Assembly: GCA_934183145.1 (NCBI GenBank)
Contig: CAKPSA010000061.1
Coordinates: 1-7,447 of the forward strand
Origin: an uncultured Veillonella sp.
GTDB taxonomy: Bacteria > Bacillota > Negativicutes > Veillonellales > Veillonellaceae
Direction of reading: 5' to 3'
DNA length: 7,447 nucleotides
Shown: positions 1-5,901 of the stretch, in pieces
Numbering within the stretch: the first letter of the stretch is position 1
How the letters are laid out: each line of letters opens with the position of its first letter
Position numbers and translations under genes: made by a program
Notes under the pieces: generated by a model
Told to the model about the DNA's origin: nothing
The model's database searches: none
What the model saw: only the letters and a program-made list of their open reading frames with translations

Positions 1-329
1 CCCGCCCAAGCATTGAAACCGATATCGTGAATACGACGGCCAAATAAGATGCAGGATAATGGGAATAAGGCTGCCAATAAGATCCATATAACAACTCGTG
101 TAAACCAATATGCCGGTAAAGATACAACAAAGTCTAAAAATACATCATCAATGTAGTGGACGATGTGGAATAAAATCATTAAAACAATAAAACATATGAT
201 AAATTGTAGTCGATTTAATCGCCCCGTTAGATTAAAAATCGATAGGCCCATTCGGCGACCTTGGAATGCGATAAGCAAACCGACAGTACAGATGAGCAGT
301 GTTCGTAATACAACATAGAGTAAATCCAT
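1..329 (-). CDS. DUF805 family membrane protein, N-terminal part (cut by left window edge)
   Basis: Reading the minus strand from the ATG at 329 gives 109 codons with no stop before the window edge, so the C-terminal part is missing. An AAGGGG ribosome binding site lies 5 nt upstream of the ATG (335-340). The protein opens with a hydrophobic segment (about residues 3-22), followed by the basic stretch GRRMG. Next comes GRLNRLQF (36-43), a second hydrophobic segment (about 44-60), a third (about 79-96), and GRRIHDIGFNAW (97-108). The pair 'G-R-[IL]-x-R-x-x-[FY]' and 'RR[IL]HD-x-G-x-x-x-W' is the hallmark of DUF805, a family of small multi-pass inner-membrane proteins of unknown function. The extra hydrophobic segment before the first motif is a visible difference from the shortest family members. 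The gene starts 20 bp after the kinase stop on the same strand, so the two are probably co-transcribed. No biochemical role can be assigned. Confidence 0.8.
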   Translation of the reverse strand, partial: MDLLYVVLRTLLICTVGLLIAFQGRRMGLSIFNLTGRLNRLQFIICFIVLMILFHIVHYIDDVFLDFVVSLPAYWFTRVVIWILLAALFPLSCILFGRRIHDIGFNAWA

Positions 330-349
330 AAGTTCCCCTTTTTTATAGT

Positions 350-1183
350 TTATAGTTGAGTTAATTCTGGCAAGACTAGCTCAAACGCTACCCCTTGTTT
401 CATAGATTTTACAGTATCTACTGTAGCTTGAATGGCTTTAGTAGTAAAATTCATTGCCAACTCTGCTGCATCATACGGTGAGTATCCCCTCATTACAGCA
501 CCGGATAATACAGCAGTAAAGATATCCCCAGTTCCTGTAGCTTTCACAGGGATAAGAGGAATATCATAAGTTTTTAAATAATCAGTTGGTCCATCATAGA
601 CCGCGATAACCGCATGTGTTTCAGATGGTACGCTGGTCATGATAACCATGTCAGGACCCATTTGATGTAATCTCTTGCAACGATCGCGTAATTCATCATC
701 GCTAATAGGATCTGTAGAGAATGGAATATCTAATAAGAAACAAGCTTCCGTGTAATTAGGCTTTACAATGTGAGCTTTGGAAACAAGTTTGCGCATAGCT
801 ACTACCATATCAGGTGTATAAATCGAGTAGAGGCGACCATCATCGGCCATAGCAGGATCGACGATAATCATTTGGCCCTTATTACCGAAGCGATCGATAG
901 CTTCTTCCACGAGATGAATTTGTTCTGGGGATGCTAAAAAACCACTTACAATGGCGTGAAAGTCGATTTCGTTTTTATCCCAGCAGTCCATAAAATCTCT
1001 CATATGTGCCGATAAATCTACAAACTCGTAGTGTGGATATTCTAAATGATTACTCAATACAGCTGTTGCCAATGGAACCGCTTGGCAACGCATAGCGCTG
1101 ATGATTGGAATCATAACGGTTAGGGCACAACGGCCGATGGAGCTCATGTCTTGAATTGTTAAGACTCTAGGTACTTCTGTCAT
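350..1183 (-). CDS. pdxY: Pyridoxamine/pyridoxal kinase (PfkB/ThiD-like fold)
   Basis: A 277-residue cytoplasmic kinase that should phosphorylate the B6 vitamers pyridoxal and/or pyridoxamine at the 5' hydroxyl using ATP, feeding the PLP salvage pathway. The N-terminus has the family's LTIQDMSSIG segment (8-17) and, further in, PLATAVLSNH (37-46), matching the substrate-binding face of PdxK/PdxY proteins. VDPAMADDG (108-116) and KPNYTEA (141-147) are the central PfkB-type motifs. ATGTGD (215-220) is the C-terminal anion-hole/catalytic motif, with Asp220 as the expected base. Length is normal for the family. The frame also opens four codons earlier at a TTG (1195), but that codon lies inside the ribosome binding site; the ATG at 1183 has GGAGG 5 nt upstream and is the better start. 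It is transcribed divergently from opp and followed after 20 bp by the DUF805 gene. HMP kinase (ThiD) is the main alternative, but the SNH motif and overall pattern favour B6 kinase. The exact symbol (pdxY versus pdxK) is not certain. Confidence 0.88.
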   Translation of the reverse strand: MTEVPRVLTIQDMSSIGRCALTVMIPIISAMRCQAVPLATAVLSNHLEYPHYEFVDLSAHMRDFMDCWDKNEIDFHAIVSGFLASPEQIHLVEEAIDRFGNKGQMIIVDPAMADDGRLYSIYTPDMVVAMRKLVSKAHIVKPNYTEACFLLDIPFSTDPISDDELRDRCKRLHQMGPDMVIMTSVPSETHAVIAVYDGPTDYLKTYDIPLIPVKATGTGDIFTAVLSGAVMRGYSPYDAAELAMNFTTKAIQATVDTVKSMKQGVAFELVLPELTQL

Positions 1184-1188
1184 AGACA

Positions 1189-1193
1189 CCTCC
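1189..1193 (-). promoter_or_regulatory. Ribosome binding site of the pyridoxamine kinase (decides its start)
   Basis: On the minus strand the sequence reads GGAGG, 5 nt before the ATG at 1183. The upstream in-frame TTG (1195-1193) overlaps this Shine-Dalgarno element and has no site of its own, which selects the ATG and a 277-residue product. Confidence 0.8.
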
Positions 1194-1210
1194 AAAATAC
1201 TATATATTTT

Positions 1211-1239
1211 ATTGTACGTTATGTAGGGCGTTCTGTAAA
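1211..1239 (-). promoter_or_regulatory. Promoter for the kinase-DUF805 transcript
   Basis: On the minus strand, TTTACA (1239-1234) and TACAAT (1216-1211) are separated by exactly 17 nt. Each hexamer matches the sigma-A/sigma-70 consensus at 5 of 6 positions. A start site near 1204 would give a leader of about 20 nt before the ATG at 1183, with the ribosome binding site inside it. This is a prediction from sequence alone. Confidence 0.65.
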
Positions 1240-1255
1240 TGTAATGATGTTATTC

Positions 1256-1271
1256 ATGAAATTAACTTCAT
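1256..1271. repeat. Imperfect 16-bp palindrome over the opp -35/spacer (possible operator)
   Basis: ATGAAATTAACTTCAT reads the same on both strands except for one pair (A1261/C1266). It covers the predicted -35 hexamer and the first part of the spacer of the opp promoter. A separate perfect 8-bp palindrome, TTCATGAA (1253-1260), overlaps its left arm. The position is right for a repressor operator, but the region is AT-rich and short palindromes occur by chance. No known operator consensus was recognised. Confidence 0.35.
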
Positions 1272-1284
1272 AATGTAGTATAAT
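1256..1284 (+). promoter_or_regulatory. Promoter for the opp operon
   Basis: A perfect TATAAT -10 hexamer lies at 1279-1284. Seventeen nucleotides upstream, ATGAAA (1256-1261) matches the TTGACA -35 consensus at 4 of 6 positions. Transcription would start near 1291, leaving a leader of only about 28 nt to the oppB ATG. That is too short for a riboswitch, T-box or attenuator, so control would have to be by DNA-binding factors at or upstream of the promoter. The weak -35 is compatible with regulation. Confidence 0.65.
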
Positions 1285-1304
1285 AAAACAGATAGACTTT
1301 TTAT

Positions 1305-1310
1305 GGAGGA
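1305..1310 (+). promoter_or_regulatory. Ribosome binding site of oppB (decides its start)
   Basis: GGAGGA lies 8 nt before the ATG at 1319 and only 2 nt before an in-frame GTG at 1313. Two nt is too close for initiation, so the ATG is preferred and the product begins MTRYVFRR. Confidence 0.75.
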
Positions 1311-1318
1311 TAGTGACA

Positions 1319-2251
1319 ATGACAAGGTATGTATTTCGACGCCTAGGTGGCGCAATCATAATCTTATGGGTCATCATTACCGCAACATTTGCATTAATGC
1401 ATGCAATTCCGGGGGGACCTTTTACAACTGAGAAGAAATTACCACCTCAGGTGAAAGCAAGTATTGAAGCAAAGTATCATCTTGATGATCCTGTATGGAA
1501 ACAATATGGTGATTATTTAGGTGGTGTTATTACCGGCGATTTGGGACCATCATATAAGTATGAAGGTCGTAGTGTGAACGATATTATTAGTGATGCATTC
1601 CCAATTTCTGCGCAGCTCGGTTTATTATCATTAATGGTGGCTGTAGTAGGTGGCATTGCAGCAGGTGCTATTAGTGCTATGCGCCCTAATGGTATCGTTG
1701 ATTATGCGGTTACCGTATTATCCACCATTGGCATTTCCGTGCCTACATTTATTATTGGTGCCGTTCTTGTATATGTAGTGGGCTTTGAACTGGGCTGGTT
1801 TCCAGTGGCCTTATGGCGCGGCCCATCTTATATGGTATTACCAGTATTAACGTTAGCAGCACAACCGATGGCATTCATTGCACGTTTAACGCGCAGTGGC
1901 TTGCTTGATGTGTACCAACAAGAATATATCCGTACAGCTCGCGCCAAAGGCTTGGGCTCTTGGACTATTTTGACTCGTCATGCATTAGGCAATGCTATTT
2001 TGCCAGTTATTACGTATTTGGGACCATTGGCTGCCAGCCTTTTGACAGGTAGCTTTATCGTAGAAACAATCTTTGCTATTCCGGGCCTTGGACAGTATTT
2101 TGTAACGTCCATTTATAACCGCGACTATACGGTTATCCTTGGCATTACGATTTTCTATAGTGCTCTTGTAGTATTTCTTAATATTTTGGTGGATATGATT
2201 TATCCGTTAATTGATCCACGTGTTACGACAGAGGAGGGGACAGATGAATAA
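1319..2251 (+). CDS. oppB: Oligopeptide ABC transporter permease OppB
   Basis: A 310-residue inner-membrane permease, one of the two channel subunits of a peptide importer. The typical OppB/DppB layout is visible. A first membrane helix covers about residues 10-30. A long extracytoplasmic segment (about 31-95) follows, with YHLDDP (53-58) and GDLGPSYKYEGRSV (73-86). Further helices occupy about 97-120, 130-156 and 170-190. The cytoplasmic EAA loop EYIRTARAKGLG starts at 202 and docks onto the ATPase subunits. Two more helices come before the IDPR tail near the C-terminus. The ATG at 1319 is chosen over an in-frame GTG at 1313 because only the ATG has proper spacing from the GGAGGA site. The last 8 bp overlap the start of oppC, and the oppC ribosome binding site lies inside oppB, implying translational coupling. 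Dipeptide or nickel importers use homologous permeases; the oligopeptide call rests partly on the OppA found downstream. Confidence 0.93.
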   Translation: MTRYVFRRLGGAIIILWVIITATFALMHAIPGGPFTTEKKLPPQVKASIEAKYHLDDPVWKQYGDYLGGVITGDLGPSYKYEGRSVNDIISDAFPISAQLGLLSLMVAVVGGIAAGAISAMRPNGIVDYAVTVLSTIGISVPTFIIGAVLVYVVGFELGWFPVALWRGPSYMVLPVLTLAAQPMAFIARLTRSGLLDVYQQEYIRTARAKGLGSWTILTRHALGNAILPVITYLGPLAASLLTGSFIVETIFAIPGLGQYFVTSIYNRDYTVILGITIFYSALVVFLNILVDMIYPLIDPRVTTEEGTDE

Positions 2252-3143
2252 GGAAGATTTTTTACCTATTGAACGAACTCCTCAAGAAGAAATTACAAGC
2301 TTTATAAAACGTCCTAGTAAATGGGCAAGATTTAAGGTAAATCGCTTGGCCGTAGTAGGGGCAACCATCATTTTGGTTATGATTGTGTTAGCTATTTTAG
2401 GCCCCCTTATTTCGCCGTACACCTATGCGGATCAATCCTTGATTGATGCGAACCAAAGTCCAAGCTTTAGTCATTGGTTTGGTACGGATACATTAGGCCG
2501 CGATATTTATACGCGCGTTATGTACGGTGCTCGCATTTCCTTAACCATCGGTTTTGTAGCGGCGTTTATCAATCTTGTTATCGGCGTTACTTATGGCGGT
2601 ATTGCAGGTTACCTTGGTGGCAAGGTTGACCGTATCATGATGGGGCTGGTAGATGTTTTGTACGGCATTCCACTTTTACTTTACGTAATTTTGTTGATGG
2701 TTGTACTTGGCCCTGGTTTAACATCTATTTTCGTAGCATTGGGCATCGCCTACTGGCTCAATATGGCCCGTATCGTACGTAGCCAAATTTTGAAAGTGAA
2801 AAACGAAGAATACATCATTGCTGCTGAAGCGATGGGCATTCCGAAATATCGCATTTTATTGCGTCATATTTTGCCAAACTGTGTGGGACCAATCATCATT
2901 ACATTGACATTGGCAATACCAGAGGCTATTTTTACAGAAGCATTCCTTAGCTTTATCGGTTTAGGTGTAAATGCACCTATGGCGAGCTGGGGCGTACTCG
3001 CTTCTGAAGGGATTAGTAGCATGCGCTCTTATCCATTCCAATTGATTTTCCCTGCTGTTGCCATTAGCGTTACCATGCTTGGTTTTGCATTCCTTGGTGA
3101 TGGCCTACGTAATGTGTTAGACCCTAAGGAAGGAGATAGATAA
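2244..3143 (+). CDS. oppC: Oligopeptide ABC transporter permease OppC
   Basis: A 299-residue inner-membrane permease, partner of OppB. A cytoplasmic N-terminal tail with SKWARFKVNRLAVVG (25-39) leads into the first helix (about 36-57), the OppC_N region. The family signature HWFGTDTLGRDIYTRVMYGAR (77-97) follows. After three further helices, the EAA coupling loop EEYIIAAEAMG (188-198) appears, then the conserved FLSFIGLG segment and a final helix ending in GDGLRNVLDP. The frame is open 11 codons further upstream to an ATG at 2211, but AGGAGG (2232-2237) sits 6 nt before the ATG at 2244, and the product from 2244 matches normal family length. The start overlaps oppB by 8 bp, and the TAA stop shares one base with the oppD ATG (TAATG). 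Confidence 0.94.
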   Translation: MNKEDFLPIERTPQEEITSFIKRPSKWARFKVNRLAVVGATIILVMIVLAILGPLISPYTYADQSLIDANQSPSFSHWFGTDTLGRDIYTRVMYGARISLTIGFVAAFINLVIGVTYGGIAGYLGGKVDRIMMGLVDVLYGIPLLLYVILLMVVLGPGLTSIFVALGIAYWLNMARIVRSQILKVKNEEYIIAAEAMGIPKYRILLRHILPNCVGPIIITLTLAIPEAIFTEAFLSFIGLGVNAPMASWGVLASEGISSMRSYPFQLIFPAVAISVTMLGFAFLGDGLRNVLDPKEGDR

Positions 3144-4123
3144 TGAATAATGCAATTGTTGATGTGCGCAATGTGTCCATTACCATCGATACCTTCCAAG
3201 GCCCTTTACGGGTTATTCGCAATCAAGATATCTCCTTACAACCAGGTGAGATTTTAGGTATTGTTGGTGAGTCCGGCTGTGGTAAATCTGTGCTAGTTAA
3301 TTCCTTAATGGGATTACTACCATATGGCAAAACAAAAATCAAAGCCGATACATTTATGATTGATGGCAATGATTGCCTTGAATTTACTGAAGATGACTGG
3401 AATGAACTCCGCGGTACTACTGTTGCCATGGTATTCCAAGATCCTATGACATCTTTGAATCCAATAATGACGATTGGGGAGCAAATGTATGAGGTTATCC
3501 ATCGTACCAATGCATATGGTGAGGATTATGACGAACGAGCTATCGCCATCGACTTGTTAAAGAAGATGGGCCTTTCAACACCGGAAAGACGATTGTCTCA
3601 ATATCCTCATGAATTGAGTGGTGGTATGCGCCAACGCGTTTGTATCGCCATGGCTGTCGCAGGTCGTCCAAAGATTTTGATTTGTGATGAACCGACAACG
3701 GCTCTAGATATTACAACAGAGGCTCAAATCTTGCGCCTTATGCAAACATTAGCTGTAGAAGCTGGTATTGGCATTATCTTTATTTCTCATAACTTACGTG
3801 TTATTGCTCAAATTTGCGACCGCGTTATGGTTATGTACGCTGGTAAATGTGTTGAATCTGCTACGGTAGAAGGTATCTTTAATGAACCTCGTCATCCGTA
3901 TACATTGGGCTTGTTACTTGCTTTACCACAAGGTAAATGGCATGGTGAATTAAAAGCCGTTGAAGGTCAACCGCCAGATCTGTTTGATTTACCACGAGGG
4001 TGTGCATTTAATCCACGGTGTAAGTGGGCTATGCGTATCTGTGGTAATCGTATTCCTATGGTTACAAATGTTGGTGAAGGTCACCAATTTACATGTTGGT
4101 TAGCTAAGTTGGAGGGACTTTAA
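3143..4123 (+). CDS. oppD: Oligopeptide ABC transporter ATP-binding protein OppD
   Basis: A 326-residue cytoplasmic ATPase, one half of the asymmetric OppD/OppF motor. All nucleotide-binding motifs are intact: Walker A GESGCGKS (42-49), Q-loop Gln99, signature LSGGM (158-162), Walker B ILICDE (178-183) with catalytic Glu183, D-loop ALD (187-189) and switch His216. The C-terminal oligopeptide/dipeptide-transporter extension is present, with Cys287, Cys293, Cys300 and Cys318. This four-cysteine pattern is conserved in the family, and some structurally studied members bind a [4Fe-4S] cluster there. The start has AGGAGA 6 nt upstream. The gene overlaps oppC by one base and oppF by one base, so the three subunits are likely made in coupled, near-equal amounts. 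DppD is a close homologue; assignment as OppD follows from order and from the adjacent OppF and OppA. Confidence 0.94.
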   Translation: MNNAIVDVRNVSITIDTFQGPLRVIRNQDISLQPGEILGIVGESGCGKSVLVNSLMGLLPYGKTKIKADTFMIDGNDCLEFTEDDWNELRGTTVAMVFQDPMTSLNPIMTIGEQMYEVIHRTNAYGEDYDERAIAIDLLKKMGLSTPERRLSQYPHELSGGMRQRVCIAMAVAGRPKILICDEPTTALDITTEAQILRLMQTLAVEAGIGIIFISHNLRVIAQICDRVMVMYAGKCVESATVEGIFNEPRHPYTLGLLLALPQGKWHGELKAVEGQPPDLFDLPRGCAFNPRCKWAMRICGNRIPMVTNVGEGHQFTCWLAKLEGL

Positions 4124-5070
4124 TGAGTTACGTATGGGAAACTGACAATCTCGTTAAAGAGTTCACTCTGTCAGGTGGCTTATTTAAGCCAAAACACACG
4201 GTACACGCTGTACAAGGCGTGAGCCTATATCAATCGCCAGGGGAAACCCTCGGTATCGTAGGTGAGTCAGGTTGTGGTAAATCCACATTTGGCTACACGT
4301 TGATGGGCTTGCATCAAGCTACATCAGGTTCTATTTATATGAATGGGCGCCAAATTGATCCTTATGTGGATCGCAAAGCCGTTCATCCTGTGATGCAAAT
4401 GGTATTCCAAAATCCTTATGCATCACTTAATCCACGTCTTACGGTTAATGCGATTTTAGAAGAACCTTTGGAGCTGGATCCAAAGTATACACCTCGTGAT
4501 CGCGTTATTCGCGTAAAAGAAGTGCTTGATCAAGTTGGTTTGAACATGTCTTTTGGTGAGCGTTATGCTCATGAATTATCTGGTGGTCAACGTCAACGTA
4601 TCGGTATTGCACGTGCTCTTATTATGCAGCCGCAGTGCATCATCTGTGATGAACCGATTTCAGCACTAGATGTATCGATTCAAGTGCAAATTATGACATT
4701 GCTTGAACGATTACAAGAACAACATGGTATTTCGTACCTCTTTATTTCTCATGATTTAAACATGGTGCGCTACATCAGTCATCGCATGGTGGTTATGTAC
4801 TTAGGTGCTGTTATGGAAGAAGGTCCAGCACTGGATTTATACGAATTCCCACAACATCCTTACACTCGCGCTTTGACGGCCTTAAATGGTCCTGTTATAC
4901 CACATGCTCCAATTGGAGCACCTCTTAAAGGGGACCCACCAAATCCACTAGACCCACCTAAAGGTTGTTTGTTTAGTGGTCGATGTCCAGAAGCAGAGGG
5001 TCGTTGCTTTGCAGAACGTCCACCTCTTCGTGACTGGGCAGATCGCCGCATCGCATGCTGGCACATATAA
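4123..5070 (+). CDS. oppF: Oligopeptide ABC transporter ATP-binding protein OppF
   Basis: A 315-residue cytoplasmic ATPase that pairs with OppD. Walker A is GESGCGKS (47-54), Q-loop Gln96, signature LSGGQRQR (152-159), Walker B CIICDE (172-177) with Glu177, D-loop ALD (181-183) and switch His210. The N-terminal VKEFTLSGGLFKPKHTVHAVQGVS segment region (11-34) is typical of OppF/DppF, as these proteins place an insert before the first strand ahead of Walker A. The C-terminal tail repeats the OppD four-cysteine arrangement with Cys282, Cys288, Cys295 and Cys312. The ATG lies in a TAATG overlap with the oppD stop, and GGAGGG is 6 nt upstream. A serine hydrolase gene follows after 12 bp. No missing catalytic residues or frame breaks are seen. 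Confidence 0.94.
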   Translation: MSYVWETDNLVKEFTLSGGLFKPKHTVHAVQGVSLYQSPGETLGIVGESGCGKSTFGYTLMGLHQATSGSIYMNGRQIDPYVDRKAVHPVMQMVFQNPYASLNPRLTVNAILEEPLELDPKYTPRDRVIRVKEVLDQVGLNMSFGERYAHELSGGQRQRIGIARALIMQPQCIICDEPISALDVSIQVQIMTLLERLQEQHGISYLFISHDLNMVRYISHRMVVMYLGAVMEEGPALDLYEFPQHPYTRALTALNGPVIPHAPIGAPLKGDPPNPLDPPKGCLFSGRCPEAEGRCFAERPPLRDWADRRIACWHI

Positions 5071-5082
5071 TGGGAGAATAGT

Positions 5083-5901
5083 ATGGAAAAGTTACTTGTT
5101 GGCAAGTCCTTGGAGCATCAACTCGATACAGTTATTAAAGAATTAGCACCAAAAGGAAATATATCCTATGTAGTACTTCAATTTGACGATGAAGAGGAAC
5201 CGATTATTATCGCTTCTAAAGGGGAGGATACGGTACATTCAAGTGCAAGTTTGATCAAGGTACTCATCATGGAATATGTGTTCCATTTAGCTCGTACTGA
5301 ACAGTTAGACCTTAATGATACAGTTCCACTATCTAGAACACCTCGTGTTGAAGGTGGTGGAGCACTACAAGAATTAGTAGCAAAGCATAGCTTTACGTAT
5401 CTTGAGTTATGCCGTCTTATGATGGTTCTCAGCGATAATATTGCAACAAATTTGCTCATTACAGTTCTTGGAATGGAAAATATCAATGCTCGTGCAGAAC
5501 AGCTTGGTGTAGATGAGATAGAACTTAATCGCATGATGATGGACTTTGAAGCTCTCGCCGAAGGCCGTGATAATCGTATGACTGCTATGGCGTTAGCTCG
5601 TCTCTATAAACACATTTTTGAATGTCGTGATAGAGATTTTTATGGCCGAGAAATGTGGAACATTTTAGGTCGCCAACAATTCCGTGATATTTTGCCGTTT
5701 TATTGGGGGGAAGATGTACGCTTTCACCATAAAACAGGATCCCTTGATCGCGTAGAGCATGATGGGGGCATACTGGAAACGTTTAGAGGTCATTTCTGCT
5801 TTATCCTTTTGATGAGCGATATTGATAATGACCGAGGTAAAGAGTTAGGCGCTCGAGTAGGGCGTATCATGAAAGAATTTGTAGAGGAAGCATTGCCATG
5901 A
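5083..5901 (+). CDS. Class A beta-lactamase-like serine hydrolase without signal peptide
   Basis: A 272-residue protein of the beta-lactamase class A/penicillin-recognising superfamily (Beta-lactamase2 type). The active-site motifs appear in the right order and spacing: SxxK as SLIK (Ser56-Lys59), SDN (117-119) and KTGS (217-220). In the omega-loop region, MMDFEALAEGRDN (152-164) stands where true beta-lactamases have E-x-x-L-N. Glu156 is the likely general-base equivalent, but the canonical motif is absent. The N-terminus (MEKLLVGKSLEHQLD) is polar with no signal peptide or membrane helix, so the enzyme is predicted to be cytoplasmic. That argues against a secreted antibiotic-resistance enzyme. 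GGGAG lies 6 nt before the ATG. Its place between oppF and oppA, with a 4-bp overlap into oppA, suggests it acts on imported peptides or on cell-wall-derived peptides, but this is inference. The family also includes esterases and enzymes of unknown substrate. Confidence 0.85.
   Translation: MEKLLVGKSLEHQLDTVIKELAPKGNISYVVLQFDDEEEPIIIASKGEDTVHSSASLIKVLIMEYVFHLARTEQLDLNDTVPLSRTPRVEGGGALQELVAKHSFTYLELCRLMMVLSDNIATNLLITVLGMENINARAEQLGVDEIELNRMMMDFEALAEGRDNRMTAMALARLYKHIFECRDRDFYGREMWNILGRQQFRDILPFYWGEDVRFHHKTGSLDRVEHDGGILETFRGHFCFILLMSDIDNDRGKELGARVGRIMKEFVEEALP

Noticed and set aside
1285..1318. Riboswitch, T-box or attenuator before oppB
   Set aside because: The predicted leader is about 28 nt and contains only the ribosome binding site; there is no room for a structured RNA element.
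2211..2243. Longer OppC start at 2211
   Set aside because: It would add 11 residues from within the oppB reading region and has no ribosome binding site, whereas 2244 has AGGAGG 6 nt upstream.
3223..3510. Minus-strand open frames inside oppD
   Set aside because: They are antisense to the Walker A to Q-loop region of a well-conserved ATPase, with low-complexity translations and no family pattern.
5070..5081. Small coding frame starting at the TAATG at the oppF stop
   Set aside because: The ATG at 5070 is followed by a stop after two more codons. The true downstream start is 5083 with a proper GGGAG site.
4860..5534. Minus-strand open frames across the oppF end and inside the serine hydrolase
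   Set aside because: They are antisense shadows of intact plus-strand genes, with no start signals or recognisable protein motifs.
5083..5901. Antibiotic-resistance beta-lactamase
   Set aside because: There is no signal peptide, the E-x-x-L-N motif is replaced, and the gene is embedded in a transport operon. A housekeeping hydrolase is more likely.
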